From Rahnella laticis (lineage in GTDB: Bacteria > Pseudomonadota > Gammaproteobacteria > Enterobacterales > Enterobacteriaceae), in contig NZ_JADOBI010000005.1 in assembly GCF_015644585.1 (NCBI RefSeq), positions 310,001 through 374,000 of the forward strand: a stretch of 64,000 bases of DNA, written 5' to 3'. Positions 9,302 to 20,465 of the stretch are shown one piece after another. Both the position numbers and the translations under genes were made by a program. The notes under the pieces were generated by a model. That model was given only the letters and a program-made list of their open reading frames with translations. It made no database searches and had not been told where the DNA came from. Every line of letters begins with the position of its first letter. Within the stretch, counting starts at the first letter, position 1.

Positions 9302-10825
9302 TTAACCGACGCTGTGTTCAAGGCTGATCGCCAGCAGTTTCTGTGCTTCGACAGCAAACTCCAGCGGCAGCTCGGAAAAGACATCTTTACAGAAACCGTT
9401 AACAATCATGGAAATCGCGTCATCTTCGCTGATACCACGCTGCAGACAGTAGAACAGCTGGTCATCGCCGATTTTGGAGGTCGTGGCTTCATGCTCCAGC
9501 TGCGCTGTGTTGTTACGCACTTCCACATACGGGAAAGTATGCGCGGCGCTGTCCGCACCAATCAGCATGGAATCACACTGGGTAAAGTTACGGGCATTTT
9601 CAGCACTTGGCAGGATCTTCACCAAACCGCGATAGCTGTTCTGGCTGTGGCCTGCGGAAATACCTTTGGAGATGATGGTCGATTTGGTGTTTTTACCAAT
9701 GTGGATCATCTTGGTGCCGGTATCTGCCTGCTGTTTTCCGCTGGTCAGTGCAACTGAGAAGAATTCACCGATTGAGTTATCGCCTTTCAGGATAACGCTC
9801 GGGTATTTCCAGGTAATCGCTGAGCCGGTTTCAGACTGCGTCCACGACATCTTCGAGCCCGCGCCTTCACACAATGCACGTTTGGTCACGAAGTTCAGGA
9901 TCCCGCCGCTGCTGTCTTTGCTGCCGGAGAACCAGTTCTGCACGGTGGAATATTTCACTTCCGCATCTTTATGCAGAATGACTTCAACCACGGCCGCGTG
10001 AAGCTGATACGTATCACGAACCGGTGCGGAACAGCCTTCGATATAGCTGACGTAACTGCCTTCGTCGGCAATCAGGATCGTACGTTCGAACTGGCCGGTT
10101 TTTGCCGCGTTAATACGGAAATACGTGGACAGTTCCATCGGGCAACGGACGCCTTTAGGGACATACACGAAAGTACCGTCAGACGCGACCGCCGCATTCA
10201 GCGCTGCAAAGAAGTTATCCTGCGAAGGCACAACGGTACCGAGGTATTTACGCACCAGATCCGGGTATTCATGAATGGCTTCGCCGAATGAGCAGAAGAT
10301 AACGCCTGATTCAGCCAGCTTTTCGCGGTACGTTGTGGAAACGGAAACAGAGTCAAAAATGGCATCAACCGCCACTTCTTTCCCTTCACGCACAGGAACA
10401 CCCAGCTGTTCAAACGCTTTTTCCACTTCGCTTGTCAGGTAGTTTTTACCGTCAAGCGCAGGAATGCTGTGAGAATTTTCAGGAGGTTGTTGCGTGGCTC
10501 CAGGCTGAGAACCACAGGTATCATCACAGCTGCCGCAAGAAGGCGCAGAGTAATAGCTGTAATCCTGATAGTCGAGTGGCGTGTAATACGCTTTCAACCA
10601 GTGAGGTTCTTCCATTTTCAACCAGGCATGATAAGCCTGCAGACGGAACTCCAGCATCCACTCCGGCTCATTGCGCTTTGCGGAAATGGCACGCACGACA
10701 TCTTCGTTGATGCCTGATGCTAATTCATCGGTTGCCAGCTGGGTGAAGAACCCTTCCTTATAGTTCGTCTCCTCGCCGACCCAAGACTGCACATCATCTG
10801 GAATTTCTACGTTGCTTCGTGACAT
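9302..10825 (-). CDS. sufB: SufB, core scaffold of SufBCD
   Basis: Scaffold on which the nascent Fe-S cluster is built, receiving sulfur from SufE. It has 507 residues against about 495 in E. coli; part of the excess may sit in the linker near residues 97-125, which contains CGSC-DDTC (Cys97, 100, 104) and a Pro/Ser stretch. The core has [16 protein letters not shown] and EGCSAPV, the region holding the sulfur-accepting cysteine, and [17 protein letters not shown] near the C terminus. It follows sufA by 54 bp. Confidence 0.96.
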   Translation of the reverse strand: MSRSNVEIPDDVQSWVGEETNYKEGFFTQLATDELASGINEDVVRAISAKRNEPEWMLEFRLQAYHAWLKMEEPHWLKAYYTPLDYQDYSYYSAPSCGSCDDTCGSQPGATQQPPENSHSIPALDGKNYLTSEVEKAFEQLGVPVREGKEVAVDAIFDSVSVSTTYREKLAESGVIFCSFGEAIHEYPDLVRKYLGTVVPSQDNFFAALNAAVASDGTFVYVPKGVRCPMELSTYFRINAAKTGQFERTILIADEGSYVSYIEGCSAPVRDTYQLHAAVVEVILHKDAEVKYSTVQNWFSGSKDSSGGILNFVTKRALCEGAGSKMSWTQSETGSAITWKYPSVILKGDNSIGEFFSVALTSGKQQADTGTKMIHIGKNTKSTIISKGISAGHSQNSYRGLVKILPSAENARNFTQCDSMLIGADSAAHTFPYVEVRNNTAQLEHEATTSKIGDDQLFYCLQRGISEDDAISMIVNGFCKDVFSELPLEFAVEAQKLLAISLEHSVG

Positions 10826-10879
10826 GTTGGTTACATCGCTTTGTTTACAATAATCTTAAAGACTGTTTGCCCGGCTGAC

Positions 10880-11251
10880 TTACAGGCCGAAACTTTCACC
10901 ACACCCGCAGGCATGCTGAGCTTTTGGATTATTGAATTTAAATATCTGATTCAGCCCTTCGCGGACAAAATCCACCTCGGTTCCGTCAATGAAAGGCATC
11001 GCCTTCAGCGGAACAAACAGCAAAGCGCCGTCATGCTCAAACACCAGGTCATCGCTGGCCGGTTGTTTGGTTAAATCCAGAACGTAGCCAAAGCCGGCGC
11101 AGCCCGATTGTTTTACCGAGAGCTGGAGACCTTTGACTTCTGGATCCTGCTCCATCAGGTTCTTCACCTGTTTGGCCGCAGAATCAGTCAGGATCACACC
11201 TTGCCATACGTTGTCGTCTAAAGAGAAAGAGCCGACAGTTTCAGTTTGCAT
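10880..11251 (-). CDS. sufA: SufA A-type Fe-S carrier
   Basis: Receives clusters from SufBCD and delivers them to apo-proteins. It has 123 residues (E. coli 122). The three invariant cysteines are Cys51 (QSGCAGFGY), Cys115 and Cys117 (HACGCGESF). GAGGTAAGACAG precedes the ATG. It is the first gene of the operon, about 42 nt after the predicted transcription start. Confidence 0.96.
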   Translation of the reverse strand: MQTETVGSFSLDDNVWQGVILTDSAAKQVKNLMEQDPEVKGLQLSVKQSGCAGFGYVLDLTKQPASDDLVFEHDGALLFVPLKAMPFIDGTEVDFVREGLNQIFKFNNPKAQHACGCGESFGL

Positions 11252-11299
11252 CTGTCTTACCTCATATTTTTACGGTCATAGAGAAGACCTATTGTCTCT

Positions 11300-11327
11300 A
11301 TTCTAGTGATAAGATTTATCACTTCAA
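11300..11327 (-). promoter_or_regulatory. suf promoter with palindromic operator in the spacer
   Basis: On the minus strand TTGAAG and TAGAAT are 16 bp apart. The spacer is almost entirely the imperfect palindrome AGTGATAAGATTTATCACT (plus strand 11305-11323). suf in E. coli is controlled by Fur, IscR and OxyR. A protein on this site would block sigma-70. Fur is the first guess, but the match to the classical 19-bp Fur box is only about half. Confidence 0.6.
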
Positions 11328-11631
11328 CCTCTTGTTTTAAGAGGGTATAGCGATTGCGCATGAGGAAAGTCGCTCAATGTGCATCGGGTTTACATCTGGC
11401 TGCTGGCGGGTCTTGAACACCGCAACCATCAACTGATTGAATAAGTTGTCAATTTTTTGTTAAAAATTAAAATTAACCTTATATTTTGTGTGGCTTAATA
11501 GCTTTCATTGTGTCTATTATAAAACATTCATCGGAAATGCCTATTTATGAATTCGCCACAATCAAAATAATTAAAGCTCTTTTTGCTTACCTGCTTTGGC
11601 GCAACAAAATCAAAAAAACCGGATGAAAACG

Positions 11632-11689
11632 TTGATCCGGCGATTTTTTGCCAATATGATACTTATTCTTTGATAATGATTATCATTCA
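11632..11689 (+). promoter_or_regulatory. Promoter with near-consensus Fur box
   Basis: TTGATC and TATGAT are exactly 17 bp apart. The Fur box TGATAATGATTATCATTCA (11671-11689) starts at about +4. It carries the classical GATAATGAT / ATCATT core, so iron repression of the next gene is strongly predicted. Confidence 0.8.
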
Positions 11690-11709
11690 GATAACCCGGA
11701 ATACTGAGA

Positions 11710-12114
11710 ATGGCTCAATCGGTAAATGCGTGGTTGCAGGGCAAGATAGACGACTACAAATCGAGTGTCCGCGATGCCACCGTGGATTTCTATATGGCGG
11801 ATGCCGCCTTACGACGTCCGGATGCGCATCTTTGCCAGCTAAAACGCTTTAACAGCATTTGCCTTGATATGGCCAATCTTTGCCTGCAAAACGGAGACGA
11901 CCACAGTTACCTGCATGCTTTGTGCAAGCTCCACAACCGGCTGATCCTTGAAATCAACAGCGTTGTGCGTTGTGAACTCTTCCGTGTTCAGAGCTATCAT
12001 TTTGCCAGACACACGCTAAAACTCATTTGTCAGTATTATGCCATGATGGGCATCTGGGAAAAAGCGACGGCATTTCAAACTGATTTTGCCAAGCGCGTTC
12101 CCTTCCAGCTTTAG
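11710..12114 (+). CDS. Fur-box-controlled 134-residue protein of unknown function, six cysteines
   Basis: I do not recognise this protein. It begins 20 bp after the Fur box with ATGGCTCAATCG, behind a weak CGGA site. It is soluble-looking, with no signal peptide or membrane segment, and mostly helical in composition. Six cysteines (42, 51, 58, 72, 88, 107) and six histidines (40, 65, 69, 75, 97, 101) are spread at wide intervals rather than in CxxC pairs, for example HLCQLKRFNSICLDMANLC and YLHALCKLHN. It is divergent from suf and ends in a strong terminator, so it is monocistronic. The promoter and Fur box argue that it is real. An iron, haem or Fe-S handling role is inference only. It could also be a small regulator. 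Confidence 0.75.
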   Translation: MAQSVNAWLQGKIDDYKSSVRDATVDFYMADAALRRPDAHLCQLKRFNSICLDMANLCLQNGDDHSYLHALCKLHNRLILEINSVVRCELFRVQSYHFARHTLKLICQYYAMMGIWEKATAFQTDFAKRVPFQL

Positions 12115-12152
12115 TCAGTTTTCAATGTGTTAGAGAAAAACTTAAGGCAAAT

Positions 12153-12187
12153 AAAAAAGGCGGACACATTACTGTGACTCCGCCTTT
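12153..12187. terminator. Bidirectional terminator
   Basis: AAAAGGCGGA and TCCGCCTTTT form a 10-bp stem with flanking A and T runs. It lies between the Fur-box gene and convergent menI and can serve both. Confidence 0.85.
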
Positions 12188-12243
12188 TGCATTGAGCTTA
12201 TGGATATGACGTTGAAAAAATGCGCCAGCCTTATGGCCTGAAC

Positions 12244-12663
12244 TTAATGATCAATGACCATTGTGGTCAGTCTGGACACACAACACAGACCGCCCTGCTC
12301 ATCGAAAATCTCAATCTGCCAGACCTGGCTCCGTTTCCCGGTTCGCAGCGCACGGCAAACTCCGCGTACAACCCCTTCCCTCGCCGACTTCATATGGCTG
12401 GCATTTATCTCAACCCCAACCACCGTCTGATGACCTTCAGTGCACAGATAACCGGCCATCGACCCCATAGTTTCCGCGAGAACCACCGAGGCCCCGCCGT
12501 GCAACAGACCAAATGGCTGAGTCGTGCGCGCATCTACCGGCATCGTCGCCTCAAGAAAATCTTCACCCAGTCGGGTGAACACAATCCCCACATGCCCGAC
12601 CATACATCCCTGACTGCGCTGATTAAGCGCTTCAAGATTTGCGCTCCTTTTCCAGAATGACAT
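12244..12663 (-). CDS. menI: 1,4-dihydroxy-2-naphthoyl-CoA hydrolase (MenI/YdiI)
   Basis: Hotdog-fold thioesterase that releases 1,4-dihydroxy-2-naphthoate in menaquinone synthesis. It has 139 residues (E. coli YdiI 136). The core [16 protein letters not shown] contains His55 and the catalytic Glu64, followed by [17 protein letters not shown]. It starts 16 bp after ydiJ, as in E. coli, suggesting one transcript. Confidence 0.94.
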   Translation of the reverse strand: MSFWKRSANLEALNQRSQGCMVGHVGIVFTRLGEDFLEATMPVDARTTQPFGLLHGGASVVLAETMGSMAGYLCTEGHQTVVGVEINASHMKSAREGVVRGVCRALRTGKRSQVWQIEIFDEQGGLCCVSRLTTMVIDH

Positions 12664-12679
12664 CGTGCTTCCTTATCGG

Positions 12680-15600
12680 TTAGGGGATGATATCCAGCAA
12701 TGCCTGCAACGGATGGCGAACCCCGTTACCTTCAATACGTTTTACCTGGCTGCGGCATGAGTAGCCTGTCGCCAGGCAACGCTGGCGAGGCAACCGCTGT
12801 AAAGAGGTGTGCCAGGACAGCTCGTAAATCCCCAACGAATTCTCAAGGTTTTTACTTTCATGTCCGTACGTCCCTGCCATTCCGCAACATCCCACACTGA
12901 CATTTTCCAGCTTCGCGCCATAGCGGGCAAAGATATCTCCCCACTGTTTGCTGCTGTTGGGTAATGCCGTGCTTTCAGTGCAATGGCCGAACAGATACCA
13001 GGACTCTCCGCTTTGCTGCTGTGCCGGTCGTTCGCCCAGCCAGTTATCCAGCCATTCATGTACCAGTTGAACCTGGAACGAGCCGCGTGATTCTCCAAGG
13101 ATTTCCTTGTACTCGTCGCGATAACACAGTACCAGCGCCGGGTCGACACCGACAAGCGGCATACCTAACTGTGCCACACGATTGAGGAATACCGACGTCT
13201 TGCGTGCCGTTTTCGCGAAACGCGTCAGGAATCCTTTGATGTGCTGCGCTTTTCCGTTTGGAGAGAAAGGCAACAGCACCGGTTTTAGACCCAGTTTTTC
13301 AATTAACCGGACAAAATCAGCCACGACCTGCGCATCATAGAAACTGGTGAACGGATCCTGCACCACCAGAACGTATTCGCCGCGCTGTGCCGGAGGGATT
13401 TTTTCCAGCTCTTCAAGCGTCATTTTACTGGCGCGATGCCCCAGCAACTGCTCGCGTAACGTCGGGGAGGACAGCAAAGGCAAATCCACCATGCCAATAC
13501 TTTTGCGGCTCATTTCCCTTACCCAGGGCTGCTTAAGAAAGAAGTTAAACAGCTTTGGCGCTTTAGCCATTATCGGTGCATAGCTTTCGACACTTGCCAC
13601 GAAATGGTCACTCGCCGGGCGCAGGTAGCGGGTGTGATAAAGCTGGAGGAAGCGCGAACGGAAACCGGGAACATCAATTTTGATCGGGCACTGTGTCGAG
13701 CACGCCTTACAGGCCAGGCAACCCGACATCGCTTCTTTTACTTCATGGGAGAAATCGTATTCGCCTTTGTTGGCATGCCAGGTATTACGGGTACGGTCGA
13801 TCAGGCTGCGGAAACTCAGGCCTTTTTCCGGCAGCGCATTTTCCAGCGCCAGCGGATCGACACCTTGTTCTGAAAGTAGGCGCAACCATTCCCGCACCAG
13901 ACCGGCACGCCCTTTCGGAGAATGGATACGGCTGCCGGTAATTTTCATCGACGGACACATCGGGCTTTTCGCATCAAAGTTAAAGCACAGCCCGTTGCCG
14001 TTACACTCCAGAGCGCCGCGGAATGACTGGCGCACATCCAGCGGGATCCGGCGATCAAGAGTGCCGCGTTTCGGCGCATCGACCTTCATCATTGGCTCAT
14101 CGCATTCCAGCGGCGCACAAATCTTGCCCGGATTAAGACGATTGTCCGGGTCAAAAACCGTTTTGATCCGGCGTAATTCATGGAACAGCGTTTCTCCGAA
14201 GAAAGCCGGGCTGTATTCGGCGCGGAAACCTTTACCGTGTTCTCCCCACAGCAAACCACCGTATTTGGCCGTCAGGGCAACGACTTCATCCGATATCTGC
14301 TTCAGCAGCATTTCCTGTTGCGGGTCACACATGTCCAGAGCCGGGCGAACGTGCAAAACACCGGCGTCCACGTGCCCAAACATGCCGTAGCTCAGGTTAT
14401 GGCTGTCGAGCAATGCACGGAATTCAACAATGTAATCGGCCAGATGTTGCGGCGGCACACAGGTATCTTCTGCAAACGGCAACGGCTTAGCCTGCCCCTT
14501 CGCATTCCCCAGCAGGCCGACGGCTTTCTTACGCATATTATAGATGCGTTCAATTCCGGGCAGATCCGCGCAAATCTGGTAGCCAATAACGCCACCTTCT
14601 TTGTCGCTCATCAGCCCGTCCAGACGCTCACATAGCGCACTGACCTGATCTTCAATGAGGTCGGCATCATCTCCCGCAAACTCAACAATGTTGAGTCCCT
14701 GCATATCCTTACCTTCAACGTCGGTGATGTAATCACGCACGCTGTGCCAGACGATATCTTCACGGGCCAGATTCAGGACTTTGGAGTCAACGGTTTCAAC
14801 CGACAGCGCTTTGGCTTCCACCATGAAAGGGGCATTGCGCAGCGCGGAGTTGAAAGAATCATATTTAATATTCACCAGACGCCGCACTTTGGGAATTGGC
14901 GTGATATTCAGACGCGCTTCAGTAATAAAGGCCAGCGACCCTTCAGAGCCCGTGAGGATGCGGGTCAGATCGAAGGTTTGCAGGTCATCACTCAGGACAT
15001 GGCGTAAGTCATAGCCCGTCAGGAAGCGGTTTAATTTCGGGAATTTTTCAATAACCAGCGCACGGTTATCGCGGCAACTGTCCAGCACCGTACGGTAAAT
15101 CCGCCCGATTACCGAATCTTCTTCACCGAGTTTATCCGCCAGCGCCACCGGCACGGCAACGGTATCGAGCATCTCGCCGCCGAGCACAATCGCACGAACC
15201 CCGAGAACGTGATCTGACGTTTTACCGTAAACCAACGAGCCCTGTCCGGACGCATCAGTGTTAATCATGCCACCGAGCGTTGCACGGTTGCTGGTCGACA
15301 GCTCCGGAGAAAAGAAATAACCAAAAGGACGCAGATAGTCATTGAGCTGGTCTTTAATGACACCGGCTTCGACCTTGACCCAGCCTTGTTCAACGTTGAT
15401 ATCGAGAATGCGGTTCATATGACGGGACATATCAACCACAATTCCACGGTTCAGCGACTGACCGTTGGTACCGGTACCGCCACCACGCGGCGTAAAGACC
15501 AGCGTTTTAAAACGTTCCTGCCCGGCAAGACGCGCAATCAGTGCAACATCAGACGTGGCGATAGGGAATAAGACAGCATCCGGTAACAACTGATAAACGC

Positions 15601-15736
15601 TGTTATCGGTTGCCATCGTCAGGCGGTCCGCATAAGTCGTCGTGACATCACCTGTAAAACCGTTATTTTTAAGCGCTTCCAAAAAATCGAGCACCAGCTG
15701 GATGACACCCGGCGCCTGAGAAATCTGTGGGATCAT
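12680..15736 (-). CDS. ydiJ: YdiJ FAD/Fe-S oxidoreductase (D-2-hydroxyglutarate dehydrogenase type)
   Basis: A fusion of a FAD-binding oxidoreductase and an Fe-S/heterodisulfide-reductase-like C-terminal part. E. coli YdiJ is reported as a D-2-hydroxyglutarate dehydrogenase. At 1018 residues it matches the E. coli length. The FAD PCMH domain (about 45-270) has TPRGGGTGTNGQSL, the FAD-oxidase C domain has AEDTCVPPQHLADY and LWGEHGKGFR, a ferredoxin-like segment has SGCLACKACSTQCPIKIDVP (about 660-680), and the C-terminal CCG-type motif is VGCCGMAGTYGHE. The start MIPQISQAPGV is conserved. A perfect 8-bp hairpin lies in its leader. Confidence 0.95.
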   Translation of the reverse strand: MIPQISQAPGVIQLVLDFLEALKNNGFTGDVTTTYADRLTMATDNSVYQLLPDAVLFPIATSDVALIARLAGQERFKTLVFTPRGGGTGTNGQSLNRGIVVDMSRHMNRILDINVEQGWVKVEAGVIKDQLNDYLRPFGYFFSPELSTSNRATLGGMINTDASGQGSLVYGKTSDHVLGVRAIVLGGEMLDTVAVPVALADKLGEEDSVIGRIYRTVLDSCRDNRALVIEKFPKLNRFLTGYDLRHVLSDDLQTFDLTRILTGSEGSLAFITEARLNITPIPKVRRLVNIKYDSFNSALRNAPFMVEAKALSVETVDSKVLNLAREDIVWHSVRDYITDVEGKDMQGLNIVEFAGDDADLIEDQVSALCERLDGLMSDKEGGVIGYQICADLPGIERIYNMRKKAVGLLGNAKGQAKPLPFAEDTCVPPQHLADYIVEFRALLDSHNLSYGMFGHVDAGVLHVRPALDMCDPQQEMLLKQISDEVVALTAKYGGLLWGEHGKGFRAEYSPAFFGETLFHELRRIKTVFDPDNRLNPGKICAPLECDEPMMKVDAPKRGTLDRRIPLDVRQSFRGALECNGNGLCFNFDAKSPMCPSMKITGSRIHSPKGRAGLVREWLRLLSEQGVDPLALENALPEKGLSFRSLIDRTRNTWHANKGEYDFSHEVKEAMSGCLACKACSTQCPIKIDVPGFRSRFLQLYHTRYLRPASDHFVASVESYAPIMAKAPKLFNFFLKQPWVREMSRKSIGMVDLPLLSSPTLREQLLGHRASKMTLEELEKIPPAQRGEYVLVVQDPFTSFYDAQVVADFVRLIEKLGLKPVLLPFSPNGKAQHIKGFLTRFAKTARKTSVFLNRVAQLGMPLVGVDPALVLCYRDEYKEILGESRGSFQVQLVHEWLDNWLGERPAQQQSGESWYLFGHCTESTALPNSSKQWGDIFARYGAKLENVSVGCCGMAGTYGHESKNLENSLGIYELSWHTSLQRLPRQRCLATGYSCRSQVKRIEGNGVRHPLQALLDIIP

Positions 15737-16062
15737 TGAATTATGACTCTGTCTTTGTTGTATGCCTGGCGGGCCCGAGGCGACCTGCCGGATCTGCGAG
15801 GCAGATCCACCCTGTTATTTACCCAGAATAAAAACTAACATACTTCGTTTTTAAGCGCTCCGTCTGGTTCACCTTTGTTGCATTTGTTTCATGACACGCC
15901 GCAAAAAGCACGACTGGCAACAACGTGTTGCAACTAATTGTGTGCGGCGCTATCCAAAAGCAGCCTGATGTCCCATGCTTATTTATCGCTATCCCAATGT
16001 AGCAGTATTTTTTAAGGCACAAGGCGCGTGCCTTACTTCGTTTATCCCAATGAGAAACATGA
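15737..16062. other. Intergenic region between divergent ydiJ and ydiK
   Basis: The 326 bp should hold two divergent promoters. I cannot assign them firmly. Besides the ydiJ leader hairpin there is AAGGCAC..GTGCCTT (16014-16034) just before ydiK. No clear PurR box is seen, although E. coli ydiK is known to be purine-regulated. Confidence 0.5.
15790..15808 (-). repeat. Perfect hairpin in the ydiJ leader
   Basis: GGATCTGC-GAG-GCAGATCC is an 8-bp perfect stem with a 3-nt loop, 54 bp before the ydiJ ATG. It could be an mRNA leader structure or a protein site. It is too far from the start codon to mask the ribosome site by itself. Confidence 0.6.
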
Positions 16063-17160
16063 ATGAATCTCCCAATTAAACGTTACGATTTGCCCCAGAT
16101 TATGTTCGGGGTATTGTTCATAGCACTGATGACCATCGCCAGTATCTGGATTGTTCAGCCTTTTATTCTGGGCTTTGCCTGGGCTGGGATGGTGGTGATT
16201 GCAACCTGGCCGCTGATGATTAAATTACAGCGAATTCTGTGGGGGCGGCGTTTTCTGGCCGTCATCGTGATGACGCTGTTGCTGATCCTGTTGTTCGTTT
16301 TGCCGATTGCCTTGCTGGTCAGCAGCGCAATTGAAAATGGCGCGCCGCTGGTGGGGATCGCCACCAATCCGTCAACCCTTCACATGCCGGATTTCCACTG
16401 GCTAAACTCTATTCCTCTGGTCGGCCATAAACTTTACAGCGGCTGGCATACCCTCATAAACGGCGGCGGTAATGCCCTGATGAGCAAAGTTCAGCCTTAT
16501 GTCGGGCAAACCGCTTCCTGGTTTGTCACGCAGGCCGGGCATCTGGGCCGTTTTATCGTCCACTGTTCTCTGATGTTGCTGTTTAGCGCGCTTCTTTATA
16601 GTCGTGGCGAGCAGGTCGCGATGGGCATCCGCCATTTCGCCGTGCGTCTGGCGGCAGAACGTGGCGATGCTGCGGTTATCCTTGCCGGTCAGGCAATTCG
16701 CGCCGTTGCGCTGGGCGTGGTGGTCACAGCGATTGTTCAGTCAGTGCTGGGCGGTATCGGGCTGGCAATAGCCGGTATCCCGTATGCGACGGTTTTAACC
16801 GTGGTGATGTTTGTTTGTTGCGTCGCACAAATAGGACCTTTGCTGGTGCTTATCCCGGCCATCATCTGGCTTTACTGGTCGGGTGATAATACCTGGGGTA
16901 CGGTGCTGCTGGTCTGGAGTTGCGTCGTAGGCTCGCTGGATAACGTCTTACGCCCGGTGCTTATCCGTATGGGTGCAGATTTGCCTATGCTGCTGATTTT
17001 ATCCGGTGTTATTGGCGGTCTGTTCGCGTTCGGGATGATTGGCCTGTTTATCGGCCCTGTCGTTCTGGCGGTATCTTATCGCCTGATTTCGTTGTGGGTT
17101 CACGAAGCGCCAGTACCGGATGCCGATCCGGAAGAAGCGCTAAAAGCACTCGATGAGTAA
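16063..17160 (+). CDS. ydiK: YdiK, AI-2E/PerM-family membrane protein
   Basis: Inner-membrane protein of the AI-2E exporter (PerM) family, function in E. coli not established. It has 365 residues (E. coli 370), with paired hydrophobic segments near 10-35 and 60-85 and a cluster of segments from about 200 to 340, including GLFAFGMIGLFIGPVVLAV, the family's C-terminal glycine-rich stretch. It is divergent from ydiJ and followed by its own terminator. Transport of a quorum signal should not be assumed from the family name. Confidence 0.9.
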   Translation: MNLPIKRYDLPQIMFGVLFIALMTIASIWIVQPFILGFAWAGMVVIATWPLMIKLQRILWGRRFLAVIVMTLLLILLFVLPIALLVSSAIENGAPLVGIATNPSTLHMPDFHWLNSIPLVGHKLYSGWHTLINGGGNALMSKVQPYVGQTASWFVTQAGHLGRFIVHCSLMLLFSALLYSRGEQVAMGIRHFAVRLAAERGDAAVILAGQAIRAVALGVVVTAIVQSVLGGIGLAIAGIPYATVLTVVMFVCCVAQIGPLLVLIPAIIWLYWSGDNTWGTVLLVWSCVVGSLDNVLRPVLIRMGADLPMLLILSGVIGGLFAFGMIGLFIGPVVLAVSYRLISLWVHEAPVPDADPEEALKALDE

Positions 17161-17184
17161 TTGTTTCGCGAAATAATTTCATCC

Positions 17185-17215
17185 GGCGTTGTCTTGGATC
17201 TTAAAAGACAACGCC
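17185..17215 (+). terminator. ydiK terminator
   Basis: GGCGTTGTCTT pairs with AAGACAACGCC (11 bp, 9-nt loop), then CTCTTCTTTATT, 24 bp after the ydiK stop. Confidence 0.8.
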
Positions 17216-17301
17216 CTCTTCTTTATTCCTCATTCCTTCGTCCTATTTTGAAACCAGCAAAAACAATCCTTCTCATCTATTAGTATGAGAATAATACCTA
17301 T

Positions 17302-17344
17302 TAGGACGATTCTTACAGACTAAATATCTCGAGAAATCTAGTAT
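17302..17344 (+). promoter_or_regulatory. rprA promoter with RcsB box
   Basis: TAGGACGATTCTTA (17302-17315) matches the known RcsB box TAGGAATATTCTTA at 12 of 14 positions. Its centre is about 42 bp before the predicted RNA start, overlapping the -35 region as in E. coli rprA. TAGTAT at 17339-17344 is the -10. This implies Rcs envelope-stress control. Confidence 0.75.
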
Positions 17345-17349
17345 TATTA

Positions 17350-17459
17350 ACAGTTCGGATTTCAACCCACTGATTTATATACAGGCTTTCCCCTAAGCCG
17401 GTATACCCCAAATTGCTGTGTGTAGTCTTTGCCTGTCTCCAATGACGGGCTTTTTTTTT
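17350..17459 (+). ncRNA. rprA: RprA small RNA
   Basis: Hfq-dependent RNA known in E. coli to activate rpoS translation and repress csgD. The segment AATTGCTGTGTGTAGTCTTT and the terminator stem (GCCTGTCTCCAATGACGGGC plus nine T) are nearly identical to E. coli RprA, and the gene lies between ydiK and ppsA as expected. The first 50 nt have diverged: only a short CCCCT core is shared around the segment that pairs with rpoS, and here it sits in the loop of a GGCTT/AAGCC hairpin. The 5' end is estimated from the -10 position. Confidence 0.88.
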
Positions 17460-17516
17460 ATTTTATCTCCCCGGCGATTAATTACGGCACCTCCATTTTT
17501 CTGGTTTGATGTTTCA

Positions 17517-17552
17517 AAAAAAAAGGCCATTGCCCGAAAGCAACAGCCTTTA
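17517..17552 (-). terminator. ppsA terminator
   Basis: On the minus strand AAAGGC..GTTGC and GCAAT..GCCTTT pair around TTTCGG with a small internal mismatch, then a run of eight T. It begins about 30 bp after the ppsA stop. Confidence 0.7.
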
Positions 17553-17581
17553 TTTCATTTATTTAAACCTGACGTGTTTAT

Positions 17582-19957
<2,376 letters not shown>

Positions 19958-20073
19958 GAAACAATCCTTTCTTAATTTATTCACAGTAAAAGTCAGTAGG
20001 AGTGTAAAACCGGTCGTGCAATCGTTGCCTGAGGCAATTGGATGCCAATAAGCAACGTTGTCATTTCGAGACT

Positions 20074-20116
20074 AGCATAATGATCCATAAGACATAGACA
20101 GGTGAATCGATCCAGC
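20074..20116 (-). promoter_or_regulatory. ppsA promoter with Cra box
   Basis: GGTGAATCGATCCAGC (20101-20116) matches the Cra consensus at 14 of 16 positions. TATGCT on the minus strand (20079-20074) is the -10 and the -35 position (CCTGTC) is poor. The box centre is about -41, the place from which Cra is known to activate E. coli ppsA. Confidence 0.75.
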
Positions 20117-20465
20117 AAATTAAACTATTTTCGTTTAGGAAAATTCCAGAACGCTAAAATTCGTCAGCAACACGAAAACAACATAATCCCTTATGAATCA
20201 GTGAGAAGTGCGTAGTAGTTTCGCAAGTAAATTAACCATACCAAAGTTGCTGAAGTATTGCTGACGCAATTCATAAAGCTGCGAGATATCGCGGAAAATT
20301 TAAAATGCCATTTCATTTATTACAGCCATTTTGCGCACTGTCTCGCAGGGATTAAAGGAAGGTTATGGTTAAGAAGAATTATCCTTTTTATTTCCAGAAA
20401 TTCTGGTTATTACTTACGGAGTCCCGACAAGGGAAAGTGAACCGATATAAATTTAGGAGCAATGA
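20117..20465. other. ppsA-ppsR intergenic remainder
   Basis: AT-rich and without a supportable coding sequence. It should contain the ppsR promoter, which I cannot place with confidence. Confidence 0.4.

Noticed and set aside
11583..11852. 89-residue plus-strand open frame over the Fur box
   Set aside because: It starts before the promoter and Fur box and overlaps the better-placed 134-residue gene in another frame.
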